Below are positions 1-12,498 of a stretch of DNA of 64,000 nucleotides, one piece after another. The position numbers and the translations under genes are program-made. The notes beneath the pieces are model-generated. The model was not told the DNA's origin and searched no databases. It saw nothing but the letters and a program-made list of their open reading frames with translations. Position 1 is the first letter of the stretch. Every line of letters starts with the position of its first letter. The DNA comes from Siphlonurus alternatus (taxonomy: Eukaryota > Arthropoda > Insecta > Ephemeroptera > Siphlonuridae), in contig OX463778.1 of assembly GCA_949825025.1 (NCBI GenBank), forward strand, positions 47,578,829 through 47,642,828, given 5' to 3'.

Positions 1-1699
1 TAATGTTTAAGGAAAATAATTATGATTTTCACGCTATGCAAGATCTGGAAAGAGCTTTATTCATTGCAGGATGTAATTATAGTAATCAAAACAAGCCATA
101 ATAATGTTCAATGATTTAATTGAATTTATATAAGGTGAATTATAAATGTATGAACTATGATGTAGGAGATACATTAAAATTATAACCTTTAGTTCTCTCT
201 GTACTATAAATTTAATTATTCTTCATTTTTTATATTCATTATTGTACTTTAATTTTAAGCAAGGTGTATAGATAAACCTCTATACGCCTTGATTTTAAGC
301 TATAAATTTAATAATTTTACTACATAATTAATGTCGGAACACAACATCATTAATTAATTATAGTTTTAAATTTAATGCACGTGCTTACTACAGCTCAGTA
401 AAATAAGATTAAGTTGAGCATAAAAAATAAAAGCTTCGTCACATTTATAAATCACAATTATATCACAAAATATTTAATCGGCTTTCTATATACATGTATA
501 GCTCTGTCTTAATGGTATAAATATTATTTTATAAAATATTATACAAATCCTGTGCAATGTATCAAATGGCCAAAATATATTAATTTCTGCCAAAATGCCT
601 AAAAGATATAAATGACTGAAAATTGTTCCGTAAGAAGCTAAAAATGTCCTTAAAAGTAAAAAGAGTCATTCACAAAGACTTAAGGCCACATTTAGGGCTC
701 GATAATTTAAGACCAGAAATTTTGGGTCTAAAAAGCATGTCTAAAATCGGGCTTTAAATTATCGAGCCCTAAATGTGGCCTTAGGGCTTTGTGAATGCCC
801 CTTAAAGAGTTCTATTCAGTTAAAGCTTTTGAGAGCAATAAATTGTCTGAGAGTATTGTATCCTTATAATTTGAAAGCTTGTTTTAATATTTTTTTTTTA
901 TTAATATTATGGTTCATTTTTTATACTTTTTTTTTTTCCTTTGTTATATTTAAAAGTCATGTACAGTATTACAAATCTTAGTTTACGTGTGGTTTAATTG
1001 CGCACGGCGGACATCTTGAAAATAAATATTAAGGATCTTATGGATGCCGCCATTCAGTCTAGACTGTCTGGAGCTGGCGCCATAGTGTCTACAGGTATTC
1101 TAAGATCTGTTAGACTGTATGTTGTATTGTGTGTTTTGATGTTTTTGTTATGTATTTTTCTTAATATTAAGTTTAATTGACATGAACAAATTGTCTTGTA
1201 GAATCGAAAAAGTTCGAATAAAGAAAATAAAAATAAATTATAATTATGCTCTACAGAAATATACTGAATAAACATGGGAACTCTGAAAATATCAGTGAGC
1301 ACTCTATAATATATATACAGTTTATTATAAGCAATGCAGCTGTAGATGCAGCTGTAGACGAAAGCAAATTTATTCTATCAGTTTATAATACAATAAGTAT
1401 TATAATACAAAAATATATACATATAATATATATTATCTACAATACATATTATATAATATAAATAATTATGTAAATATTATATTTATTATTAACATACTTT
1501 ACTTTACTATTATTATACTATACTGTATGTATGTTTAATAATTAATATAATTATGTTTATGTTACATGTTGCTCTGTAATACATTATTTATTATTTTAAT
1601 TGATTCTACTAAAATAATACAAGATTATACAAAATTATTTGATTTTTTATATATATATATATATGTAGCTGCTATAATAACCTTGTATTAATATAAATA
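1..1699. other. AT-rich spacer, no gene seen
   Basis: I see no coding exon here. The short open frames are AT-biased, have no recognisable domain and no paired splice signals. The only structure is the inverted repeat at 664-800, listed separately, and short TA runs near 1300-1670. Confidence 0.6.
664..800. repeat. Foldback/MITE-like inverted repeat
   Basis: The left arm (about 664-709) and the right arm (about 755-800) are reverse complements with a few mismatches. The shared core is GGCCACATTTAGGGCTCGAT. The loop is about 45 bp. Outer ends carry ATTCACAAAG / CTTTGTGAAT. There is no coding capacity, so it is best read as a short non-autonomous DNA element. No clean target duplication is visible. 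Confidence 0.75.
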
Positions 1700-1704
1700 A
1701 ATAT

Positions 1705-1965
1705 TGTTCACACTAGATGCAGATATATTCTAACAATAATATATTTTGGAACTGGGCTTAAAGGTCACGTTCACTTTCTCTCAGTAAGGTATAAATAGAA
1801 GTGCATTGCTAGCCACACTCACTCACAATGCTCGTCACCTGAATATCTTTGCTCTGTATATTACTTGCTGTGTGCGAACTATATCCTGATTGTTACATCA
1901 TATTATAATAAATATCTACTTCACGTTAATATAACAGTGTTATTCATTATAGTTAACCGACTCCA
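1705..1965 (+). mobile_element. Probable solo LTR of an LTR retrotransposon
   Basis: The 261-bp segment starts TGTTCACACTAG and ends GACTCCA, so it has TG...CA termini. It is flanked by the same 5 bp, AATAT, at 1700-1704 and 1966-1970. Inside is a TATA box (TATAAATAG, 1790-1798) followed about 30 bp later by an initiator-like CACTCACTCAC. A polyadenylation signal AATAAA lies at 1907-1912. This order (TATA, start, AATAAA, CA end) is that of an LTR. No gag/pol frame or second LTR is next to it, so a solo LTR left by recombination is the simplest reading. The AT-rich duplication could be chance. Confidence 0.6.
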
Positions 1966-1970
1966 AATAT

Positions 1971-4103
1971 TACGATTACATATGTATAAAATACTTAAAT
2001 TATTGAACCAACAGCACATGTATATAAAATGATTAATTGATATCTTGTCTGGTATTCACAACATTTAGAGAGTGTGGTATTGGTCATTCATCAGTGATTG
2101 ATACTTATAAATATGTTATGTAGAGACAGATTCTAAGTATCCATCACGCCAAATCATTTAGAAGGCCGCCGCTGTTCGATAATCAATCACTTGTCGCACC
2201 GTTGCTGCTGTGTACACACCTATAAATATAGCTATTATTGCTGTCTATATGATACGCCCCTGAAAATCGAGTAAATAAGTTAGCAAGGTGAGGTGTGTCA
2301 TTATTAAAATGAGTGTAGAACATTACACTCAGACGAACGCAATTTCGTTCAAAGTTAGTTGATCGACTCTTACTTTACATGTTCCATGACGCACTCGATC
2401 TTGCGCCCACTTAATGATTACGAAACATGTAACAATTAGAGCAAACACCCTCGCTTAATTAATTTGAACATGATGTGTCCTTCAATCATTTCGTACAAAA
2501 AAATAACTTGTTCGATACAGCTAGTATTTGTAGGATTACTTTTTTAGGACTATAGCTAATAAGCAAACATGTTTAATTCTGAAGTTAATATTTTTGTGAT
2601 CCAAATAACCTATATATAATTATAATATATATATTATTGACAGTGATTGAACGAAAGTGAAGTACACACGAAGTATAATTTTTACTTGAGAGTTTCTTTT
2701 ATCAATAATGTTTAAAAAATTACAAAGATTTTATGCCATGGAGCAATTAAAAAATATAATATGATATTTTATTGTATAATTGCTCGTGTGTGCATGTGCT
2801 ATATATCATGTAATATCATAACTATGAAATTAAATTAAAACATTGCTTCTTAATTTTAAACTGAGATTTTTAAAAAAAGTTTTATTTTCAAGGATTAATT
2901 CAACTAGACTGCATGGCGCAATGAGCAAGAACTCGTTAATTAAATAGTGATTATAAAATTTAATTTATTATTATGAAATTTATGAAATAAAATAAAATTA
3001 AATAAAATAATAAAAATTTTATAGTGTGAATATCGTTAGTAATAATTATCAGTGCTTAGAATTTTTAGCACGTTCGCCTCATAAAAATGAAATCTTATAT
3101 ATAATATTATATAAAATATATTTCCTATTCCCTACAATTTAAAATGTAATTTATCCCTAATAAACAAATAAAATTATTATAATATAGAGAACAAGTAATA
3201 ATGTAAAGAATATTGACGCACTCTATCTTATTGAACAAGACTATATTATACAGCATTAAATTGAATGGGGAAAAAATGATCATGAATGTATAAAATTATT
3301 TATTTTATCTGTCATAAATTTATATACGCGGGCGTCTTTTATTTTGGCATTCGATGACGAGATGTACGTTAATTTTGGGGCTATAACTTTGTACGCCATT
3401 TATATATGTGTATTTATATGTATATGTTATATGGATTTATATGTGTATACATTTTTTAAGATGAATATCAGATTGTGCACTTCAATGGAAATTTAACCAG
3501 TTCACAATAATACTATCTTTCATTTTATCAACTTTTTTTTACAATTGATGGTATTTTATAATACATAATTATTATATTTTCAAATAATAGAATTACTAGA
3601 ATAATTTAAATGTTAGGAAGGAGACGGAAGAAGAAGAGGGTTGAATGTAAAAAAAAGTATATGGAAAATCGCATTGTCTTGCAGGACATATTATAATATA
3701 CTGCCCAGTGATTATGGGCCATATTATAATTATATTGTATAGAACTTAAAAAAATTGATCTGATACATAAAATTGTGTTGAAAATTGAAATAATAAGTAA
3801 AGGCGTCAATGGTATAAACATTATTCTTACATTTCTTACATCAATAAAAGATAATAATAAATTTTATTCCTTTCTCTTTAAAGCTCGACGAAAGTAATTT
3901 ATAACGGGAGATGTCTGGTAAGTTATCCGTGATCTAGGAAAACATTGAACTCATTTGTGATGCTGCATGGGTTTGATCCTCTTCTGTAACGAAGGCCAGC
4001 GAGTTTGCAGCTAAGAGGCTAAGACGCCTCGCCCAAGATCAGTCAACTTTAATATTGCAAATATAACAGCATTACCATCCATTTCAAGGCCAGAACATCA
4101 CAC

Positions 4104-4104
<1 letters not shown>
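1971..4104. other. AT-rich spacer, no gene seen
   Basis: No exon with credible coding character was found. A GC-richer patch near 2155-2290 and another near 3950-4080 stand out from the AT background. Neither contains an open frame I can support. Confidence 0.5.

Positions 4105-4158
<54 letters not shown>
4105..4158. repeat. (TA)n microsatellite
   Basis: Uninterrupted TA dinucleotides for about 54 bp. Length is probably polymorphic. Confidence 0.95.
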
Positions 4159-4163
<5 letters not shown>

Positions 4164-6799
4164 TTCATCTTGTATTTTATTATAACAATGTCTTAATCTC
4201 ACGCCAATTTATATATATTTTTAAATATATATAATAATTTTATTCTTTCACTCGCTCCTTTTTATTCGTCCTTGACCATTCTCAATAAAAAAAATATGAT
4301 TAAATTTTTTGTTTCATATAATCTTTATAACAGACGTATAAAAAATAGTGTCATAAAATACGTGGTATATAATATCTCAACGTTGTAAAGAATATTAAAT
4401 AATGCTTGTCTGATTATGCATTAAACCTGCTTAATATAAAAACTTTTGATATATAGATATATAAATAATATATTAAATGTAAGCATGTAAAACGTGCGCT
4501 AAAAGCCAGTCTAAAGCACGTTTAAACGTTGTATTTTGTGACGTCAATTGTTGTATTGATTATGATCTTTTAAAATGTAATAATTGATTAATGATATAAC
4601 CATGATTATATACAAATTCTCATGATTAAAATATGCAGACAAAATACTATTACATGTTTAAGAAAACTGTTACATAATATTTGACTACCGAATGAATGAC
4701 TTGTCAATATAAATATTATTATAATAAATAACTAAATTGTATTGTGTAATTTATTAAATGTTAAACATTTAAACTTCACGGTGGTAATAATTTGACCTTT
4801 ATTTAAAGCTCGTTCAAAACCATGAACTTGTAATAATAATATATGAGTGCATAATTATAAAATATTATAATATATACTATATGATACTCGTGTATATTTT
4901 ACATGCATTTTGAAAAGAGTATCAATTTTCTTGCATTACAGTATGCATGCAGTACTGGTATCTTGTTAGCAATGGATATAAATGTCCTACTTTATCATTT
5001 AAGAGTTGAAAAATGTATCGATATTGTAACACAAATAAAATCATGGGATTTCATGGCATTATTTTGCATTTATTAACAAGATATAGCGCTGCATTATTTA
5101 TTCATTAATATCGATTCAAATTAAATGCGCATTATATAAATAAAATGTATTTATATATATTTTTTTTAGTATATTCTGATCTTTTTGACAGAAAAAGTGT
5201 TAAAGACCCGAATAAATTAAATTCTATGTGATTTCATGTAAATTTTAAGATTTTAACTTATTATCATAAGTCGTTGTATTTATTATTTATTTTTATAATG
5301 AAGATGCATAAATTGTTGGAATTAAAATTCTAAGAAAATAAGAGGAAAACTTACTATAGCAAAGAGGTTTTAATAAATTTATTTAAATATAATGTTGTGT
5401 AAACAATTGAACGTAATATTATAATACACATTAATTAATTTATAATTATATATGTTTTGAAATGTGTCTAAGGTAAATAATATTACATGATCCTCACGTA
5501 TCAGTTATAATTAAGCAAGAAAGAGGCGGTATAGCGGAGCGTGGGCGTGTGATTATTATATGAGCTTTAGCGCGTGATGGTACTGATGGTAGCACGTGCA
5601 ATATAGGAGCTCAAAGTAATCATAGATGCGGCCGTGGGGATCGAGAGTCGTGCCGTAAGACTTGACATGCGATATTCAGTGATACCGCCCAAACTAACTC
5701 AACGTTTGACCTAACCATGCTGTAATCTAAGTGTAAAACGTTTTTGAAATATATATATATTATATTTAATGTTCGTGAAAAAAATAACCTTGTTATTATT
5801 ATATAGTACCACCATGCAATATTGAAATGAAGTGCAAAGGGAAAGGATGATAAGTTATAGGTGGAACCTCAAAAGTCATTGAAATATTAATCTTTCTCTT
5901 ACTTTGACATTTTTAAACGGTACACAATCATCTTTTATATTAATAATATATCATATAATTTGACCTCATGCACTTTATTTTGAAACAATGGTTAGTTTTC
6001 TCTCAAAGCCATGAGCCATGGGAGTTCATATAATATTATCAGGTAATATTATTATGTATTTATTAAACACAATGTATACATTACTTTATATAATACTATA
6101 ATAGTATATATGCTATTTTTTACGACACTAATTGGATACTACTACAATGTATTATATAGCTATATGTATGAGTCAGAACTCAAAGGTACAAGAAAATAAG
6201 CAATCATATATTAATGTATTAAGTTTTTTATTATAAAAACAGTATTTTCCTCATTACATAATTTATATTTAAAAGGAAAAAAAAAATCATATAAATTATT
6301 AGCGTATATTTTATGCATTAAATAGTTTAAATAATTTAGAAATATATGAAAAATTGAAGGAAATTATAGCGATAAAATAAAATGTACATTTCAAAATTAT
6401 ATAAGATTGCAATGGTTGTATATATAACGCCCTTGACTTAATTTGCATACTGCGAAAATGTATATATGCCATGATCATTTACAATAATAACAATTTATTA
6501 ATAACACATTTTAAATTCGTAATGCCTAGCAAAATTTATTATAAATTATTTATAAATTCTGCAAATAACGAGACCCTATGTTATTTAAAATTATAATTAA
6601 AATGAATAAAACAATAAGATATTTTAGTAAATTAATGCATGACGTTGAACCAGATTATATTTTGTTATTTAAATTGTTAAAACAGTTAAAATTCTTTATA
6701 GTTGTATCATGGTTAAAATTATATTCATTCAATAAAAGCGGTCGAGGATATTATAGATATGATTGACAGTTTGATTGGGTATGACATACTCGTACTGAT
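4159..6799. other. AT-rich spacer with one GC-richer patch
   Basis: No gene was recognised. The stretch 5521-5720 is clearly richer in GC and CpG than its surroundings (GGCGGTATAGCGGAGCG near its start). It has no long open frame on either strand and no matching splice sites, so it may be a regulatory element or an old repeat. Confidence 0.45.
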
Positions 6800-7095
6800 A
6801 ATGTGAAAATTTTAGTGGCTTAATCAAAAGAAGGGGTAAAAATATGGTACTGTGAATTTTTTCAGATTTTTCTGAGACCAGGAACTATTTTTAAAAAATT
6901 ATTGAAAGTCTATTTTATGACGTCACGGGCGGCACTGCCCTATCCTTTTTCTTAAGGAGTGCCGCCCGTGACGTCATCAAAATAGACTTTCAATAATTTT
7001 TTAAAAATAGTTCCTGGTCTCAGAAAAATCTGAAAAAATTCACAGTACCATATTTTTACCCCTTCTTTCGATTAAGCCACTAAAATTTTCACATT
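6800..7095. mobile_element. Foldback element, relative of the ATGGACAA family
   Basis: A nearly perfect palindrome of about 296 bp. The ends are AATGTGAAAATTTTAGTGGC and its complement, and the arms meet around 6945-6965 at CCTATCCTTTTTCTTAAGG. The arms carry CTGAGACCAGGAACTATTTT and TGACGTCACGGGCGGCAC. The same internal blocks recur at 12179-12498, 32821-33144 and 55825-56156, while the outer GGCTTAATCAAAAG resembles the ends of the elements at 36692-37110 and 55375-55810. Few arm mismatches suggest a recent insertion. It has no coding capacity. Confidence 0.85.
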
Positions 7096-8512
7096 CTAAT
7101 ATCTCATTTGGATGACGCATCATGAAGCTGCAATCAAACAATACGTGGTGTAACGACTTCATTGCTAGGTCCTCGTCGTGAAATTAGCTTCCGTGGCCTT
7201 ATGTGAACTTGTACTTAAAATGGAAATTTCTACGTAAACAATGAGACAATTACTCAATTACTTACCTGAAAAAAAGACCATGAAAAACATAAAACATATT
7301 CTTAAAAAAAAAAAATGCTTTCTTTTTTGTAATATGCTTATAGCAGTAATAGCCTAATAGGTTATAACTGACGCAATTGTCTAAATTTTAAATACGTACA
7401 ATTTAAACTTAACTATACATTTTGTAACTTATTTATATATTATATACTATGAATTTAAATAATTGTACTTAAAAACATGTTTATTTCAACAACTTAATTG
7501 ATTTTTATGATCAAGCTGGCATAATTTTGATCTTGCTGTAGCAATATTATTTAAGGTTTCAATAGTTTATATTATAGTATATGAAAATTACACGTTCATT
7601 GCATCTTGAATATCATATATTATATAGCCTAAATTTGAAGAGCTGAAAGTAATAAAAAGATTATTATTTCTTTCACGCGAGGAAAAGGTATTATAATTAA
7701 ACTAATCAACTAATGGACTCTTCAAACCTCTGATAAATTAAAATAATAATAATAATAATAAATGTAAGTTACTATAATGTTATAAATAATAATAATTACA
7801 TAAGTCTGGCAGTGCTATTTAATAATAAAATAATAATATAAACATAACACTCTTGAAAAAAGAAACCATCTGCTATTATTATTAGTAAAAATACTATAAA
7901 CAATAGCTTCGTCGTCATACAGTGCTTATAATTTTATTATATCAGTATTAGTTAAATTAGTTTTAAATCCGACTCCTGCTTTATATGAGTTAAATATGCG
8001 GCACACTAAATTGCAAGCGTTGACATTGTATGTCAATCAGTACAATGCATTATTTTAGTCATTTGAGTGGTGATTTAAAAGTCGAGCGTTGGCTGAAGGT
8101 CAGCGTGAACAATACAACTAATGACAAGTAAAATTTAAATAATGATGACAAAGCTATTAAATATGTCATGCACTATTTAAAAAAAAATGTCGTCCTCCAA
8201 CTTTATTTCAGCCTTTTGAGTTTTGACTATATATCCTAGTCATATATTATAGCTTGAACTACACCAGACTCGTTTCTTTCTTCAAATAATTATCAAAATA
8301 ACTATAAAATATTACAATTACTTATTTTAAAATCAAACTTATTTTTGACAATATATATTATAACCATCATACTCTCCTGCTAAATATAAATAAATCGTCA
8401 CATTATTTGGTCACAATGTTTTGAATTTTGTCAATTAATATATATGCAATGCATATTAGATGTTGAGTCATTTATTTTTCTTAGTTGATTTGTAGAATAA
8501 TTAAGGGTAAGA
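7096..8512. other. AT-rich spacer, no gene seen
   Basis: Only short AT-rich frames and an (AAT)n run near 7743-7760. No coding or RNA gene signal was recognised. Confidence 0.5.
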
Positions 8513-8790
8513 TAAGCCACCAATGTTAAAAAAAAAATCCCTCACACAAAAATTCTGAAAAAAAAAATTAAAATATTCTCCTCTACACCCCCTATCAGTA
8601 GCTAAAATATCAGGTATACAAATACGATCTAGTTTTTGAGTTATATAATTTTAAAGTTGACTACTTTCACATGGAGAAATGAAACTTCCATCATGTTAGA
8701 TTAGTCAACTTATTTGTACACCTGATATTTTAGCTACTGATAGGGGTGTAGAGGAGAAAATTTTAAATTTTTTTTATAATGCGCTTTATA
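8513..8790. mobile_element. TTAA-type MITE, partly degenerate copy
   Basis: The left end TTAAGGGTAAGATAAGCC is followed by a T/A-rich block and the motif CTCCTCTACACCCCCTATCA, then CAGTAGCTAAAATATCAGG. The complement of the same motif returns near 8700-8757, making an inverted repeat. The same blocks occur at 18041-18374 (opposite orientation), 32340-32500 and 56842-57109. The right terminus is eroded. It has no open frame. Confidence 0.7.
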
Positions 8791-9086
8791 CAGGTTATTT
8801 ATAAAATAACCTATATACGTATAAATAATTATATATACCATGAAGGAATTTGATATTTATGTGCCTGTAAATATGTGTAATCTTAATTAACAGGTGAATA
8901 AAGATAATAACTGATAACTTTTTTTATTTAAAAAATCCCTCGATCATTTAAAAAATATTTGCAAAATCTGCGTTAAAACAGAAACTCTCTGCATACCATC
9001 AAAATATTAATACATGACAATATACCTGTTCCTTAAATTTTTTTTGTTTAACAACAATATCCGCTGGCTACAATAAAGAAAGTGAA

Positions 9087-9300
9087 ATGGGTGGGGCACT
9101 AGGATGGTCTCTGCTAGGCGGAAGACAATTATGGTCCAGACCAGCAGCTTCAGCCGCGCGTGTACCTCAAGGTCGAGGCCATTTGATCCTCCGCTCTGCC
9201 GCGCGTCACGCAGCCCGAGACCACCATGCGCACCAAGCGTCTTCTTGGACCGAGTTCTCGTCAGCTACCGGCTTTAATACCTCCATATATGGCTGCTAGC
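9087..9300. other. GC-rich island, possible exon, function unknown
   Basis: About 200 bp of GC- and CpG-rich sequence in an AT-rich desert. On the plus strand an acceptor-like TCTCTGCTAG precedes a frame reading AEDNYGPDQQLQPRVYLK and then VEAI-stop (about 9118-9187). On the minus strand a frame beginning LTRTRSKKTLGAHGG lies between an AG and a CTTGAG|GTACAC donor. I do not recognise either peptide, and the strand is undecided. A CpG island or an unknown repeat are alternatives. Confidence 0.3.
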
Positions 9301-9603
9301 TTGCATGTTGCTAAACTATATTTATAATTTAAAATTTAAGTCGCAAAATAGGGCTTTTGAGATTTTATTATATTAAAATACTTACAGTACTGTCAATGAA
9401 CAAGTCACTGCAGTATAAATTAAAATAATTTAAATATTAATTAGATATAAATCACATGTAATTATTTTGTTCTCCGCGATAATGATTTGTTACATTACAA
9501 TATAGTGATCTAATTAAAAATGAATTACCTCGCCCCCGCCACTGTGGACTCATGTCGCTACCTTGAGGCAACTGCACTGCAGATTTAATCTATTTTAATG
9601 TCT

Positions 9604-9740
9604 TATGTGCGGTGGGTCTCCCAGGTGTGTGCTGCTGTGGGGACCAAGGCCGTGCAGGCCTGCGGCATTGGTGGTATATAACGACGTCAGCGGGGCTCGA
9701 ACACCGGACCTTCGGCTAGTTAGTTTCAAAGTCACATAGC
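9604..9740 (-). mobile_element. Possible tRNA-derived SINE fragment
   Basis: Read on the minus strand, the segment contains GAGCTATGTGACTTTG, then AGGTCCGGTGTTCGAGCCCC. The latter resembles the pol III B box and T-arm of a tRNA (GTTCGANNCC). No complete cloverleaf can be folded, so it is not a functional tRNA. A tRNA-derived SINE head followed by a GC-rich body fits best. There is only one such copy in the window, so the family is unproven. Confidence 0.35.
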
Positions 9741-11514
9741 TCGTTCCCACAGATATATAGATAAACGTAAAATAAAAAACGTCAATTAAAAATATAATAA
9801 TGTTAAATTGGGAATTGAAGTAAAAAAGTTTAAATGTAAAACGTTGATGATTTTGGGTAAAAAAAAAAAAAAAAAAGAAAAAATCTTCAATTACATATTT
9901 TTCAATAAAAATCAGTACGTAGTATTGTACATGCTTAACTTAAAATATTACATATTTGTTTAACATTTAATGTTTTTACAATTCTATAACATGAAATGTA
10001 ATAACTTTTAAATAATTGTGCATTATTTTGAAGTCAAGTAATATGTAATAAAATTTTATGAGTTGAGTTTAACGTTACAGAAGACATCAGTGTGATCATT
10101 AAAAATGATTTATTGTTGATACATAAAAATAAAACTGAATAATGAATTAATTATTATATAAGCTATTAGGCCGGATTAACAAAATTCTTTAACTTATTTA
10201 AAAAAATATTATATATATATATAATCTCTCCTGTATTTATGCAACTTCTTCTACTCACAACTTTTTTTCTTAAAAGAAATGTAAAATTCTGAATTGAAGT
10301 TTATTCAGCATAACATTTTATCATTGATTTATACAGGTCGTGCTTTTACATTTTTTTTTTTCTTTCATAAAATGGAGCATACACATTTACATATAAAATT
10401 GAAATATGTGTTATATATAGTGCTCACAGACATAAAAGCTTTATGTATATATAGATTACTCGTTGAGCAGCAATTTCAAGTATAGCATCGATCTATTGTC
10501 CTCCACTCTGCAGACCCGGTGCTGAGCACTTTCATATCATGAGACCATAAGTGAATTTCACATGCAGCACTGTTGCATGTATATTATCGAACAAACGTCA
10601 TCTCGAAACCCTCAAAGCTGAAAGGAGCTGATCTTAATTTGTTCCTAAGGCCGTTTAAGTATCATAAAAAACATTGTAATATTTGTACTTGAATTAAAGG
10701 GGAGTAGTGGTGAATGGAGATTTCACCACAACAATCCCATTGATCGAATACTCGTGTAAGTAAATTAAATGTAAAAAGTTGTATTTAAATATGAAGAAGA
10801 TCATCTTTATTTGACAGCTATATACAGTATAGTGAATGTTATTTCTATTACGTTTTTTTTTATATAATAACAACTTTCCCGCAATTTGTTCATTGTAAAG
10901 ACGTTTTTTAATTTTGCTATGAAAACTGTCACAGTGATTTTTGATCATACATGTTGGGTGACTATCATAAATAAAAATAATACAATTATAATCGGTATTA
11001 TCCATCAATCTTCGCAAGAAATTGCAAGGATATGTAAATAATTCAAATGCATGTTTAATTATGTAATATAAATATAATGTATTATATGTTACCAAGATTT
11101 TAGTTATATATAATAATTTTTGTACGTGTCTATTTTAACTTAGAATTTGTATGAACTATTGTATTCTTTATAATCGGATTACCTAACCTGTAGTCTGTTT
11201 TCTGAATAAATATAATAAATAAATAAATTAACTTTTTCAAAATTATTTACTATCTCATTAATATATATTAACATTTTATTGCAAAAACAAAAGTGCATCT
11301 TATAATGAATGTAACAATATACACTATATAATATTTAATATAATTTTATACATGGAGCAATAATGAAATAGTAAAAAAAAAAAAATCTGATACTTTTCAT
11401 ACAATTATAATATTATCAAAATACAAAAAGTTTGTCAATTTTTGCCATTAAAAGAAATCAATAAAAAAATAGTCGGAAAAAATTAATTACTCAAAAATTT
11501 GTTGAAATTGAGAT
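9741..11514. other. AT-rich spacer, no gene seen
   Basis: Contains a poly(A) tract near 9861 and a moderately GC-rich patch at 10500-10660. The longest frame (133 codons, minus strand, 10694-11095) is AT-driven, lacks any domain and has no splice context. Confidence 0.45.
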
Positions 11515-11720
11515 CCTTTGTTTTGTTTGTTTCCCTAATAAAAGCTGCGGTTCGCATTCTTACCTTGTTATTTGACGGACGGTGCGGGCAGGTAGGAGCG
11601 GTGACGACGGTAACTTGCTTAAGGAGTCTGTGGCAGCCGCGAGTCCGATATGTGCGCTGGCTCAACCTCCTCCCTCCCTCTCTCCGCGAGCGGCGTGAGA
11701 AGAGGTGGCAACGATAAAAT
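11515..11720. promoter_or_regulatory. CpG-rich island, candidate minus-strand first exon
   Basis: A CpG-rich segment (ACGGACGGTGCGGGCAGG and flanks) about 200 bp long. On the minus strand it ends in AACAAG|GTAAGAATG, a near-consensus 5' splice site at about 11565. This is compatible with an untranslated first exon and promoter of a minus-strand gene. On the plus strand CTAATAAAAG|CTGCGG and GGGCAG|GTAGGA could also bound a short exon. No protein was recognised and no downstream exon was found. Confidence 0.25.
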
Positions 11721-12178
11721 AAATATTTGTTTGCCGATCTAGACGAATGATTGTACTTATTTCATGTACCTCTCTCTTGTTACTCGTGCATTCACTTGAA
11801 GTTATTAAAGTATTGAGATATGATATTACAAAATTACCATGCATGTTATAATATATACTGTATATTATATAGTCATTAGATTACTCATTACTAACAAATT
11901 TAAGGTGGGAATTTTCTAACCTTCAATTTTTTTTTTTCATTTTATTTTGTTCTTAAAATTAAAAATGTATTTGAAAAAAAAATCAGGCAAGACCGAGAAA
12001 TATATTTTATCTTTTGTATTATTTTAATTTTAACATTTTAATACAAAATATAATTATATGATCTATAGCACAATGATAATTATATGTCATTAAGTTTTTT
12101 TTATTTCTTGCTATTTTTTTTGTTTTTTTTTTTTGAAAATTTTGTTTAATAGTATTTCTATAATTATTCTATCTCAGA

Positions 12179-12498
12179 ATGGACAATTTGCATGACATTT
12201 TTTTATTGCAGAAATGGACAGAGGGTACCAAATTATGCTACTCTGACTTTTTTCAGATTTTTTTGAGAGCGGGAACTATTTTTAAAAAATTATTGAAATT
12301 CAGTTTTATGACGTCACGGGCGTTTAGCACCTATCCTTTTCTTAAGGACAGACTCCTCGTGACGTCATAAAATCGACTTTCAATAATTTTTTAAAAACAG
12401 TTCCCGGTCTCTAAAAAATCTGAAAAAATTCAGAGCGGCATAACTTTGCACCCTCTATCCATTTCTGCAATAAAAAAATGTCATGCAATTTGTCCATT
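12179..12498. mobile_element. Foldback element, ATGGACAA family, copy 1
   Basis: Ends are ATGGACAATTTGCATGACAT and its complement. Each arm then carries TTTTTTTATTGCAGAAATGG, an ACAGAGGGT..CAAA block, a TTTTTGAGAGCGGGAACT block and an AATTATTGAAA block. The centre is CCTATCCTTTTCTTAAGG, flanked by TGACGTCA. It has no coding capacity. Related copies are at 32821-33144, 34025-34287 and 55825-56156. Confidence 0.85.

Noticed and set aside
1790..1860. A gene promoter (TATAAATAG followed by ATG CTC GTC ACC TGA)
   Set aside because: The ATG frame stops after four codons, and the TG...CA ends with matching flanks fit an LTR better.
3965..4045. Possible tRNA-derived SINE on minus (AGAGGATCAAACCC resembles a B box)
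   Set aside because: No A box, no foldable cloverleaf and no second copy; too weak to list as a feature.
10694..11095. 133-codon minus-strand frame
   Set aside because: Low-complexity Ile/Tyr/Asn-rich translation of AT-rich DNA, with no domain or splice signals.
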